Shown here one piece after another: positions 28,079 to 35,910 of a DNA stretch of 60,493 bases. This stretch comes from Clostridiaceae bacterium (GTDB lineage: Bacteria > Bacillota > Clostridia > Saccharofermentanales > DTU023): positions 1 through 60,493 of the forward strand of contig JAAZJH010000004.1 of assembly GCA_012800435.1 (NCBI GenBank), written 5' to 3'. Within the stretch, counting starts at the first letter, position 1. The number at the start of each line of letters is the position of its first letter. Both the position numbers and the translations under genes were made by a program. A model generated the notes under the pieces. The model was not told the origin of the DNA, ran no database searches, and saw nothing but the letters and a program-made list of their open reading frames with translations.

Positions 28079-28457
28079 TTTGCTCTATAATTTCTCTCTA
28101 TTCTGTTGGTGAGTGTTCATCTCATTATCTGCGATAGCCGCGACGAGAGGCTAATCCAAGCGAATGGATTTGTGAAGAACGTTGGTGTATACCAATGATT
28201 AAGATCATAAATAAGATTCCGTCCTTATTTGTTTCAGTTAGAGAATGAGAGTGTGTCTGTTTGCTCTTGCGGTATTCGGTATAATAAGCGTGGTGAAGAT
28301 GCAGGTTAAACGATTCGTTTTGATTGCCTGACGGTCTATCCCGTGTAATAACCATCAAACCGCCGGGATCATACGATCGAGTGTTTCGACTACAAAAGGA
28401 GTTGTTAATATTCTTGATGTAAACACAAGATATATGTGTGGACAAAAAGGAAAGATA

Positions 28458-29315
28458 ATGAAGCCCATCAAAATGATAGCCATTGATCTCGATGGTACGT
28501 TGCTCAACAGTGAGAAAAAAGTATCTACAAAAGATCAAAAAATGATTGAGAGAGCCGCCAAATCCGGAGTTTACATTGTTCCGGCAACAGGGCGACTTTA
28601 TAATTCCGTTCCTGAAGAGGTCAAGTCGCTCCATGGTGTACGCTATTTGATTCTCGCGAACGGAGCCGTTGTCTACGATATGAAAGAAGATCGTGATGTC
28701 TTTCGCGCTGAAATTCCACGCGAACATGCTCTTGAGATTTTTAAATTTCTTGACACCTATCCTTGCATTTACGGATGTTATATGGACGATTTGTCGTGGA
28801 TGACGCTTGAATCAAAGGAGCTGATCGACCGTTACGTGCCGGAAGTTGAGTTTCGGCAATTGATCCGAGCATTCAACGAAACGACCGATAATCTCTATGA
28901 TATGATCGCTTCCCGTGATTCTGATGTTCAGAAAATACAACTGTTTTCGGACGACGCGACATTGATTGATTATCTTCTCGTTCAGATTCCCAAAATATTC
29001 CCGGATGTTGTCACGACGTCATCGATTCGTCATAACGTTGAGATTAACGCTGTCTCGGCTCAAAAGGGTATCGCACTTCTGCGGCTTGCCGATTTGCTCG
29101 GCATTGATCAGAAGATGACGATGGCTATTGGCGATGGCATCAACGATTTTGACATGATTAATTCCGCCGGTGTTGGTGTCGCCATGGCAAATGCGTATTC
29201 TGAGGAGGTCAAGAAGGCTGCGGATTACATTACATCGGACTGTGATGAAAGCGGTGTTGCCGAAGCCATCATAAAGTTCTGTTTCCCGAAGGATCGGATC
29301 GATAACTATGCGTGA
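28458..29315 (+). CDS. Cof-type HAD-IIB hydrolase (sugar-phosphate phosphatase family)
   Basis: This 285-residue cytosolic phosphatase has all four HAD motifs: DLDGTLLNS (motif I, nucleophile Asp), PATGR (motif II), the Lys region near KG (motif III; SAQKGIALLRLADLLGI), and GDGINDFDMI (motif IV). The large C2B cap domain lies between motifs II and III, as in YidA and Cof. Substrates of this family are broad, including sugar phosphates and flavin or PLP phosphates. ATG 28458 is chosen because AAGGAAAG lies just upstream; ATG 28434 would add eight residues. It overlaps the next gene, ribF, by eight bases, so a flavin-linked role is conceivable. Confidence 0.9.
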   Translation: MKPIKMIAIDLDGTLLNSEKKVSTKDQKMIERAAKSGVYIVPATGRLYNSVPEEVKSLHGVRYLILANGAVVYDMKEDRDVFRAEIPREHALEIFKFLDTYPCIYGCYMDDLSWMTLESKELIDRYVPEVEFRQLIRAFNETTDNLYDMIASRDSDVQKIQLFSDDATLIDYLLVQIPKIFPDVVTTSSIRHNVEINAVSAQKGIALLRLADLLGIDQKMTMAIGDGINDFDMINSAGVGVAMANAYSEEVKKAADYITSDCDESGVAEAIIKFCFPKDRIDNYA

Positions 29316-30429
29316 TCTCAATACACATGCTGCTCAAGATATGGAACGTGCAGATTCTGACTCAATGATGGATCAATCGTGCGCCGCAGCGGTCGGTTTT
29401 TTTGATGGCATTCATCGTGGTCACGAAGCGGTGATTCGCCGTCTCATTAATGTAGCGCAAGAGGCTTCGTTGCCAACAGCCGTCGTGTTATTGGTTCCCG
29501 CGGATCACTTTTTCATTAAAAATCCGGACGTGTCCACACAACAGTATTCTGATATGGATGCCGAAGACAACGAAATAATAGACGCCGGCAGCAAGGAAGT
29601 AATGGAAACCGGAAACGTAGAAGAAGCTGAAGCCGAAGAACGGATATTGCCGCCACAGACAACGCAAATTAACCGTAATGGCATCGGCAGACTCTGTACA
29701 ATTGAGGATTGCACTGAGATGATCCTCGCGTTCGGTGTCGATATCATTTTGACAATGCCGTGGAACGAAAGTTCACCTTATAGATTGCAGGAATCTGCGA
29801 ATAACGACGGCTCCTTTTGTTGCAACAATTGTGATCACCATTTGAATGATAAAATGCGTGCGCTGCTTGAACAGATCGGTGTTAAAATCCTCGTCACAGG
29901 AAATCCCAGGCAGTCTGAGCTGGAAGGTATTCGAACAGTTGGTGTCGAAACGGTCGACCGGGACGGTTTTCCTGTAACGACGGACAGAATTTTGAAAGCT
30001 CTGCAATGTGGGAAAATAGAAGAAGTGAATGACCTTCTTGGCCGAGCACATCATTATTGCGGTCGAGTGATTCCGGGAGCTCGGCGCGGGAGAGCGGTAG
30101 GTATGCCAACCGCCAACATGAATGTATCGTCGGAGCTGCAGCTCCCTGCATTTGGCGTCTACGGAACGCGGATCAGGGTGCGAAATCGCTGGTATAAAAG
30201 TCTGACAAACATCGGCAACCGTCCAACGGTTGACGCTTCCGGCAAAGTGACAATCGAAACACATATCTTAGACTTTGACGATGCCATTTATGGGGAAGAA
30301 GTCAAATTGGAGATTCTTACTTATATCCGACCCACCGTCAAATTTGAAAGCATCATTGACGTGCGCGATCAAGTCAAACGAGACATTGATTTGGCTAGCA
30401 TGTGGTTCGAGCAATATTCAAATCGATAA
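29308..30429 (+). CDS. ribF: divergent bifunctional riboflavin kinase/FAD synthetase (RibF)
   Basis: This 373-residue protein has the RibF architecture. The N-terminal adenylyltransferase domain starts with GFFDGIHRGH (30-39). The C-terminal riboflavin kinase domain is well kept: GRVIPGARRGRAVGMPTAN, TNIGNRPTV and ETHILDFDDAIYGEEV. The N-terminal domain is unusual. An acidic insert of about 50 residues occupies 75-122, the G-x-DFRFG region reads TGNPRQ, and the ISSTxIR motif reads VTTDRI (223-228). A Cys/His cluster C171, C172, C175, H177, H178 is also present. Riboflavin kinase activity is likely, while FAD synthesis is doubtful. Overlap with the HAD phosphatase gene suggests coupled translation. 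Confidence 0.82.
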   Translation: MRDLNTHAAQDMERADSDSMMDQSCAAAVGFFDGIHRGHEAVIRRLINVAQEASLPTAVVLLVPADHFFIKNPDVSTQQYSDMDAEDNEIIDAGSKEVMETGNVEEAEAEERILPPQTTQINRNGIGRLCTIEDCTEMILAFGVDIILTMPWNESSPYRLQESANNDGSFCCNNCDHHLNDKMRALLEQIGVKILVTGNPRQSELEGIRTVGVETVDRDGFPVTTDRILKALQCGKIEEVNDLLGRAHHYCGRVIPGARRGRAVGMPTANMNVSSELQLPAFGVYGTRIRVRNRWYKSLTNIGNRPTVDASGKVTIETHILDFDDAIYGEEVKLEILTYIRPTVKFESIIDVRDQVKRDIDLASMWFEQYSNR

Positions 30430-30470
30430 GGTTAAGTCACACAGGTATTTACGTTTATTGGAGGTTAATT

Positions 30471-31670
30471 ATGATTATTTCAAAACGTAGTGCTGCGTTA
30501 CAGGCTTCTCCCATTAGAAAGCTTGTTCCTTACGCCAATGAGGCAAAAAAGCGCGGTGTACATGTATACCATCTCAACATTGGGCAACCTGATATTGAGA
30601 CGCCTAAAGTCTTTATGGAAGCCGTCAAGAAAAGCGATTTTTCTGTCCTGGCTTACGCTGATTCACATGGCTGGGAACCGCTTCGTAATAGTATCGCGGC
30701 GTATTATCAGCGAATTGGCCTGACGTATGAAACAAAGGACATCATTATAACGAACGGCGGAAGTGAGGCATTACAATGGGCTTTCATGATCTGTTGTGAT
30801 CCCGGCGAAGAGATACTCGTGCCGGAACCTTTTTACACGAATTATCGCGGTTTCGCGCTGCCATATACCGTGGAACTCAAACCGATTCCGACGAGACCGG
30901 AAAATGCTTTTGCACTTCCCGATAATGCGATGTTAGAAGCTCAGATTACGGAGAAGACACGCGGTATCGCGCTTTCCAATCCGGGCAATCCGACCGGTGT
31001 CGTCTATTCAGAGGAAGAAGTGCGACGCATCACTGATATCGCTATTCGATACAATCTGTTCATCATTGCCGATGAAGTGTATCGGGAGTTTTGTTACGAC
31101 GGCCAAGAAGCGACGAGTTTCGCGTCAATGACTGACGCGCTTGATCGCATCATCCTTTGTGACAGTGTTTCGAAGCGTTTCTCCGCTTGCGGTGCACGCA
31201 TTGGCTCGATCGCGAGCAAGAACCGCGAAGTCATTGATGCCGCGCTAAAACTCGGTCAAGCGAGACTATGTTGTCCGACGCTGGAAATGATCGGAGCCAA
31301 AGCGCTGTATGATTTGGAGTCAGACTATTTCGTGCCCATTCGCGAACGTTATGAAACTCGCCGCAATATCATGATCGACGCGTTGCAAAAGATGGAGGGA
31401 GTTCTCTGTGAAAAGCCGGGCGGTGCTTTTTATGCGATTGCGAAGCTGCCGGTTGATAGCGCTGAGAAATTCGCGCTCTGGCTTTTGAATAATTTTCAAG
31501 AAGATGGAAAGACGGTCATGGTCGCGCCGGCAGAACATTTTTATCAGACGCCGGATCAAGGTATAGACGAAGTACGCCTAGCATATGTCTTGAACACAGA
31601 CGATCTCTCGGATGCCATGCGCGTTCTTGATCGTGCGTTGAAAAAATATCCCGGCAGAGTTCTGCGTTGA
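30471..31670 (+). CDS. class I/II PLP-dependent aminotransferase
   Basis: This 399-residue fold type I aminotransferase is related to aspartate and aromatic aminotransferases. It shows HLNIGQPDIETP near the N-terminus, NPGNPTGVVYS, the PLP aspartate in ADEVYREFCYDG, the Schiff-base Lys in SVSKRFSACGARIGS, and a C-terminal substrate Arg in DEVRLAYVL. The donor cannot be fixed by eye, although aspartate aminotransferase is the usual label. ATG 30471 is chosen because TTGGAGGT precedes it. An earlier ATG at 30402 lies inside ribF. It is followed by a 300-base gap. Confidence 0.88.
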   Translation: MIISKRSAALQASPIRKLVPYANEAKKRGVHVYHLNIGQPDIETPKVFMEAVKKSDFSVLAYADSHGWEPLRNSIAAYYQRIGLTYETKDIIITNGGSEALQWAFMICCDPGEEILVPEPFYTNYRGFALPYTVELKPIPTRPENAFALPDNAMLEAQITEKTRGIALSNPGNPTGVVYSEEEVRRITDIAIRYNLFIIADEVYREFCYDGQEATSFASMTDALDRIILCDSVSKRFSACGARIGSIASKNREVIDAALKLGQARLCCPTLEMIGAKALYDLESDYFVPIRERYETRRNIMIDALQKMEGVLCEKPGGAFYAIAKLPVDSAEKFALWLLNNFQEDGKTVMVAPAEHFYQTPDQGIDEVRLAYVLNTDDLSDAMRVLDRALKKYPGRVLR

Positions 31671-31973
31671 CACATCACACCATCATTCAGATGAAGCGCC
31701 AATCGAGAAAAATTCCGATTAGGCATGATCCAATCCGTGGCATACAATGTTCATAGTATGATTTGACGGTATAATTTTAGCGTATTTTTCTGAGAAGGCG
31801 TCTATGGCTCGTTGTCGACGTACGTAGAGTTGATGTGAGGGGATGATTGCATCACGCTAATGTCTCGGAATCAAGAATTTTTCGATCTAAGAGCCTAAGT
31901 ACAGTTCGACAGAGTGTTTCATGTCGAGGCTGTCTGTATCTGTCCGTCGGAAGACGAAGTCGGAGTTTTACAT
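31671..31973. other. intergenic region before an unrecognised gene
   Basis: About 300 bases. A TATAAT occurs at about 31769-31774 just after a TTGACG, but the two overlap too closely to form one promoter, so spacing options are weak. A GTG at 31914 could extend the next gene by 20 residues but lacks a ribosome site. Nothing else is recognised. Confidence 0.35.
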
Positions 31974-32981
31974 ATGCACAAAATCGGTCACAAACAGTCC
32001 TCTTACGCCGCGACGGATTATGATGCGGTTCGTTGTTATTTTCGTGATCTATCATCTTTTCAAGATTGGACATTAGGTGAATGTATTGTTGCCGAACGAG
32101 AAGGTCTTTTGGCTATCTATCGGGCGGAGGATCGTGATGGACTTCCTTTTTTGCTTTATGTCACACCAATCCGTGCATGGAGTAAAGAAGAGCGAATTCT
32201 CCAGCATATTAAGTGGGTGAATGACGCACTTGCGCATGGCTCTTTTCGTTACAATGCCTGTGAGCCGATGATCCAACAGCTTTCGTGGAAACGATCCGGC
32301 ATGTTCTTCTTTGGCATTACACCCGATCGCGGTTTGCGGCCTGTGATTGAAGCTGCGCCCTTCTCCAACCGCTCAAGTTTAATTCTTAATATGGTTTATG
32401 TCACAGCATTATTACGTTTTTTAGAGTGTGATGTATGGCCTTTCACGTGCAATGGCTTGAATAGAGAAAAATTGCTTGATAAGGCAGCTGCGTTGTCAGA
32501 TAGAGTCGCTCCGAGACTTCATAACGCCTCTGAAATATCGAAACGCTGGGAAAGTTTTTATCAGCGCAACGCGGAGAATGTGGCGCGAACCCACGATTTT
32601 ACGCCAGTTTTTTCGATAGGTGATTATCTTTCAAAATGTTTGGTGTATTGTTCGGAATGTGAGACCTTTTATCTTGAAGGTGCTTTTTCTTTTTCGCCGG
32701 GTACTCGCAGTGACGATCTTTGCAGTCTTTTATTTCTTTTTAGGAAGCAGTCCTCACAAAACAAACAGTATCTTGTTGATTTCTATTTTGATATGGATGT
32801 GCCGAATCAATTTTTTACGTATCTTTCCCATCGGCATATGACGAGCCTATTAGAGCAAATTGACGACAGCGAAAAAGGATCAAGGGAAGATCAAATTGCT
32901 CGACATGAACTGCGTTTATTTTCCGAGACACGAGAAGGTTTTCGAACGCCCGTGCCTGTCTGGTATAAACCTCTCGAATAG
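31974..32981 (+). CDS. unrecognised protein, possibly a degenerate phosphotransferase fold
   Basis: I do not recognise this 335-residue protein by name. The layout recalls aminoglycoside/choline kinase-like (APH) proteins: a mixed N-terminal part with a helix EERILQHIKWVNDALAHG, then a C-terminal segment FSIGDYLSKCLVY (D217) that resembles HGDxxxxNxLV. It is followed by an EGAFSFSPGTRSDDL stretch (D247, D248) that resembles the DFxxAxxGxxxDDL region. If so, the catalytic His and Asn and the metal-binding Asp are replaced, and the protein may be catalytically dead. ATG 31974 is chosen because GGAG at 31962-31965 lies eight bases upstream. It is soluble with no signal. The fold is inference. 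Confidence 0.5.
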   Translation: MHKIGHKQSSYAATDYDAVRCYFRDLSSFQDWTLGECIVAEREGLLAIYRAEDRDGLPFLLYVTPIRAWSKEERILQHIKWVNDALAHGSFRYNACEPMIQQLSWKRSGMFFFGITPDRGLRPVIEAAPFSNRSSLILNMVYVTALLRFLECDVWPFTCNGLNREKLLDKAAALSDRVAPRLHNASEISKRWESFYQRNAENVARTHDFTPVFSIGDYLSKCLVYCSECETFYLEGAFSFSPGTRSDDLCSLLFLFRKQSSQNKQYLVDFYFDMDVPNQFFTYLSHRHMTSLLEQIDDSEKGSREDQIARHELRLFSETREGFRTPVPVWYKPLE

Positions 32982-33114
32982 TCATCAGTTCTTCTCGATA
33001 ATCAGTCTCATCTCCGAGGCAGATAACCTGATTTTTCAGCTAAAGCGATACATAAAGTGTTCCTGAAATGGGTATTTATTAAAGTTATGTCTATTTAATA
33101 ATACAAAACGCATT

Positions 33115-33126
33115 ATTGTATACAAT
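33115..33126. promoter_or_regulatory. candidate operator palindrome
   Basis: ATTGTATACAAT is a perfect 12-base palindrome about 130 bases before the regulator's promoter. It may be an operator of the adjacent HTH regulator; this is inference from position and symmetry. Confidence 0.3.
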
Positions 33127-33243
33127 TATTTGTTTATTTCCTTCACTTGCGTAGATGTAATTCAATAGATTATAATTCTAATGTTCTCAGATTATAAAAC
33201 ATTTTGTTTGGAAGAGAATGTCGTTGTAATATTCCATAATATA

Positions 33244-33272
33244 TTATCAAAAGTATGTTATTCTTCTATAAT
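33244..33272 (+). promoter_or_regulatory. promoter of the Cro/CI-type regulator gene
   Basis: TTATCA (33244-33249), a 17-base spacer, and TATAAT (33267-33272). It lies 60 bases before the ATG, which has a GTAAGGAG ribosome site. Confidence 0.6.
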
Positions 33273-33332
33273 CATAAAAGAAATGGTAGTAACCGTTGAA
33301 TCAATAAAACAAAGGGTAAGGAGTAATTTTAG

Positions 33333-33824
33333 ATGAACGGTATTAAGTATTTCAGAAAAAAGAATCGGATGACACAAAGTACTCTGGCGAAGATGCTAGG
33401 AGTAACCCAGACGTCTGTTAGCCAGTGGGAGAGCGGACGGAATTTCCCGGATATCAAGAGGGCAAAGCAACTGGCAGATCTTTTCTCTGCATCTTTGGAT
33501 CAAATTCTAGGAACTGTCGAAATGCCGAAAAACGATCTGTTGCTGTCGCCAAGTGAAAGACGCATTATTTTGGAAAAAAGAGATGATCTTGACGAAGATG
33601 AGGTCGTTTTACTTGAACAAAAAATGCGCTTAATTGAACTAATGGATAAACTATCGCCACTTGCGCGTCAACGCGTAATTGACCGGGCGGAAATTTATTA
33701 TGAAGTTCAGTGTTGTGAGGCCGATAATGCGGCGAAGGAACAACAATTGTCATCCGTTCATGTATCGGCAGCTGATTCGACGTGCGAAGAGTCGTTAACG
33801 GAAGAAGTTGTCGCTGAAGATTAA
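33333..33824 (+). CDS. Cro/CI-type HTH transcriptional regulator
   Basis: This 163-residue protein starts with a clear HTH_3 (XRE) domain: residues 3-58, with MTQSTLAKMLGVTQTSVSQWESGRNFPD as the helix-turn-helix. A Leu/Glu-rich helical segment follows (about 70-125), probably for dimerisation. The tail is polar, Ser/Thr/Glu-rich, and likely disordered. There is no peptidase or sensor domain. GTAAGGAG precedes the ATG. The target is unknown; it may control itself through the upstream palindrome. It is followed by the promoter of the structured RNA before mnmA, which could be another target. Confidence 0.85.
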   Translation: MNGIKYFRKKNRMTQSTLAKMLGVTQTSVSQWESGRNFPDIKRAKQLADLFSASLDQILGTVEMPKNDLLLSPSERRIILEKRDDLDEDEVVLLEQKMRLIELMDKLSPLARQRVIDRAEIYYEVQCCEADNAAKEQQLSSVHVSAADSTCEESLTEEVVAED

Positions 33825-33897
33825 GATCACTCATTTTTTATACAAGTGATGCGTATTAACACTCGGCTCATTGCATTTGCACGATAAGACATACAGT

Positions 33898-33926
33898 TTG
33901 ACAGGGTTAGCTTGTGATGGTAGTAT
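33898..33926 (+). promoter_or_regulatory. strong promoter of the structured RNA before mnmA
   Basis: A perfect TTGACA (33898-33903), a 17-base spacer, and TAGTAT (33921-33926). Transcription would begin near 33933, over 400 bases before the mnmA start. This is the best promoter match I found in the window. Confidence 0.75.
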
Positions 33927-33932
33927 AAAAAC

Positions 33933-34280
33933 ACCTCAAAAGACATCAGGCTGAACGGTCGCCGAATAAGAGTGATATGTTTCTGCGATGACTGGATGAG
34001 GATAAAAGCCTCGATAGACCGCATTCGGGCAGATAAGATCTCCGCAGCGATGGGTCGCTAACCCCTGTTTCACTTACTTTCGGCGGAGCATCTTACGGTA
34101 GAGCCCATGTGCCACAGCAGGATCTCAGACCGGATGTATTCAAGAAGACATCGGACTTCAAACCGGTCAGCGGTCGACAAACAAAGAGGCGAGGAAGGAG
34201 GCCGTACTTTGAAAGTACACCTCGAAGAGACGGGCAGCTAGCTCCGCAGTGTAGTATGACGCCGGAGACTGCCCGTTTCA
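33933..34280 (+). ncRNA. structured leader or noncoding RNA upstream of mnmA, unrecognised
   Basis: No protein frame is convincing here, yet stable stems are frequent: GAGG/CCTC (33998-34012); TAAGATCTCCGC (34034-34045) with GCGGAGCATCTTA (34083-34095); GACCGG (34128-34133) with CCGGTC (34163-34168); GAGG/CCTC around GTACTTT/AAAGTAC (34198-34223); and a last stem CGGGCAG (34231-34237) with CTGCCCG (34269-34275) enclosing CTCCG/CGGAG. CGGGCAG and CTCCGCAG occur twice (34025-34047 and 34231-34249), so alternative pairings are possible. It matches no riboswitch, tmRNA or RNase P RNA that I know. It could be a regulatory leader of mnmA or an independent RNA. Confidence 0.55.
34231..34278 (+). terminator. 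terminator-like compound hairpin just before mnmA
   Basis: CGGGCAG pairs with CTGCCCG, with an inner CTCCG/CGGAG stem, followed by TTTCATTT. The T-run is short. It ends six to ten bases before the first possible mnmA start. Confidence 0.6.
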
Positions 34281-34341
34281 TTTGATGAAATTTCCTCTCA
34301 AACGTACTCTTTTGCAGATATTAAGCATCTATCGTACAGAT

Positions 34342-35553
34342 ATGTCACAAGATTCGAAGAATGAAAAACAGAAAGTATTACTTGCCTTGTCCGGCGGTGT
34401 AGACAGTGTGGCGTCGGCCATTCTGTTAAAGCGTGTATACGAGGTTGAAACGGTGACGTTTCTAATGACCGGCAATATAGCGCAACAAGAAGAGCAAACG
34501 GCTAAAGCGTCGGAAGTTGCCCAAATGTTAGGGATTTCACATCATGTTCTGGATTTGACACAGCTTTTCCATGAACAGGTACTTCAACCTTTTCTTGACG
34601 CTTGGCGCTCAGGCAAGACTCCCAACCCCTGTGTCGTCTGTAATCCTCACGTTAAATTCAAGGCATTGATGACGTTAGCCTTCAAGTTAGATTGTGATTT
34701 TATCGCAACAGGACATTATGCGCGCGTAGGCAAAGGAAACAATTTCAGCGGTATTGAGATGAATTATTCGCCACCGCGACGCGATGTTAACGAATATGCC
34801 GTGAATGTTCCGGCCGGTGCACACTCTACTTCCGAGTACTCAGATGCTGTTGATCTCGTAAAAGTGAATAAGATGCAGAGAAGCGAGTCTCCGGTTTTTC
34901 TCTACCGTGCAGCCGATCCTCGACGTGATCAGAGCTATTTTATGTATCGACTGCCCCCCGAAGTACTGCGACGCGTCATTTTTCCGTTGGGCGGACTCAG
35001 CAAGGATGAGGCGCGCGCGATCGTAGCGGAAGAAGGGCTTAGCGCAGCGACGGAAGCGGACAGCCAAGATCTTTGTTTCCTTGGCGGCAAGCCACTTAGG
35101 GATTATCTCAGAGATCATGTCGCTTTAAACGAGCCGGGGCCTTTTCTAGATCTTCAGGGGCGCGCGATAGGTGAACACCGCGGCATTTGGCAGTTTACGA
35201 TCGGTCAGCGGCGTCGCCTCGGGGAGACATTCGGTCGACGAATGACAGTAGTGGCGCTCGATCCTGAGCGTCGTGCAGTCACTCTTGGTGACGAGTCTGA
35301 CGCTGTGATGGATGCCGTGATACTTGAAGATTGTTATTTCCCTTATGATATGCCTCAAAAATTCGATGCTACGGTGAAACTCCGTTCGCAGGGCATCCCG
35401 CTTCATGTACACGTCGAGAAAGTGTCTAACAAGGAGATTATGGCGCGTTTTGATGGGCCGGTTCGTCTGTCGTCGCCAGGGCAATCCGCGGTATTTTATG
35501 AAGATGATCGTCTGCTTGGCGGAGGCATCGTCACTCGCCTTCTTCGGTTGTAA
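34342..35553 (+). CDS. mnmA: tRNA-specific 2-thiouridylase MnmA
   Basis: This 403-residue enzyme thiolates U34 of Lys, Glu and Gln tRNAs. It has the PP-loop LLALSGGVDS, the first catalytic Cys in TPNPCVVCNPHVKFK, HYARV, the DQSYFMYRL motif, the second Cys in DSQDLCFLGG, and a C-terminal beta-barrel domain. An extra stretch of about 50 polar residues lies between HYARV and RAADPRRDQSYF, where other MnmA proteins have a short loop. ATG 34342 is chosen because it places the PP-loop about 12 residues in, as usual, but no ribosome site is visible. TTG 34282 or ATG 34285, next to the terminator hairpin, would add about 20 residues. Confidence 0.92.
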   Translation: MSQDSKNEKQKVLLALSGGVDSVASAILLKRVYEVETVTFLMTGNIAQQEEQTAKASEVAQMLGISHHVLDLTQLFHEQVLQPFLDAWRSGKTPNPCVVCNPHVKFKALMTLAFKLDCDFIATGHYARVGKGNNFSGIEMNYSPPRRDVNEYAVNVPAGAHSTSEYSDAVDLVKVNKMQRSESPVFLYRAADPRRDQSYFMYRLPPEVLRRVIFPLGGLSKDEARAIVAEEGLSAATEADSQDLCFLGGKPLRDYLRDHVALNEPGPFLDLQGRAIGEHRGIWQFTIGQRRRLGETFGRRMTVVALDPERRAVTLGDESDAVMDAVILEDCYFPYDMPQKFDATVKLRSQGIPLHVHVEKVSNKEIMARFDGPVRLSSPGQSAVFYEDDRLLGGGIVTRLLRL

Positions 35554-35634
35554 GATAGACGCCGATATGGTAGAATAGTGTAAAATGGCGGAATGTGCGC
35601 CTTTTTAAACATAGTTAAGATTGAGGTGGTTTAA

Positions 35635-35910
35635 TTGATTGAAAAATCAGACTTGGTTTCTTGCCGCGAGCAGCTTGAATCGAAGCTTGGTCAGCGTATT
35701 ATTTTGAAGTCAAACGGCGGTCGTCGCCGAACCGTTATTCATGAAGGATATCTTGAGAATTGTTCTTCCAACGTCTTTACGGTGTGTTGTCCTGTAAGTC
35801 CTGTTTACAGTGAGCATGTCTGTTTCAGCTATATTGATCTCCTGACAAAGGTTGTAGAGGTCGCTTTCAATGATGAAGAGCTTAAAGAGCTCATGAAAGA
35901 AGATGCTTAG
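35635..35910 (+). CDS. veg: Veg family protein
   Basis: This 91-residue protein matches the Veg family: LGQRIILKSNGGRRRTVIHEGYLEN, then a strand ending FSYIDLLTKVVEV. Veg in B. subtilis influences biofilm matrix gene expression; its biochemical role is not settled. TTG 35635 follows GAGGTGG. The protein has five Cys residues (one in SCREQ, one in ENCSS, two in VCCP, one in HVCF), which is unusual for Veg and may mean metal binding. It overlaps ispE by eight bases; the veg-ispE neighbourhood is conserved in Bacillota. Confidence 0.88.
   Translation: MIEKSDLVSCREQLESKLGQRIILKSNGGRRRTVIHEGYLENCSSNVFTVCCPVSPVYSEHVCFSYIDLLTKVVEVAFNDEELKELMKEDA

Larger units (their letters stand above)
27781..28457. 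other. long divergent intergenic region with CIRCE
   Basis: About 680 bases without a supported gene. It holds the hsp20 leader, the candidate minus-strand promoter, the CIRCE element, and a plus-strand TATAAT at 28086-28091 beside CIRCE. A second TATAAT near 28271-28276 with a poor -35 could start the HAD-ribF transcript. A 200-codon minus-strand frame across 28125-28727 lies mostly opposite the HAD gene and is rejected. Confidence 0.5.
32982..33332. other. AT-rich region before the Cro/CI-type regulator
   Basis: About 350 bases, much richer in A and T than its surroundings. It contains the 12-bp palindrome ATTGTATACAAT (33115-33126), two copies of AGATTATAA about 30 bases apart (near 33168 and 33189), and the regulator's promoter. 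No gene is seen. Confidence 0.5.

Noticed and set aside
28125-28727. 200-codon open frame on the minus strand
   Set aside because: Half lies opposite the HAD phosphatase gene, no ribosome site precedes it, and the composition is that of an antisense shadow.
33988-34016. Hammerhead-like stretch CTGGATGAGG...CCTCGATA
   Set aside because: The core CTGATGA has an inserted G and the GAAA is replaced by GATA, so the catalytic core would not form.
34258-34275. Resemblance to the cobalamin B12 box (GCCGGAGACTGCCC)
   Set aside because: Two bases are missing compared with the consensus and the other cobalamin riboswitch segments are absent; the stretch is explained by the terminator hairpin.
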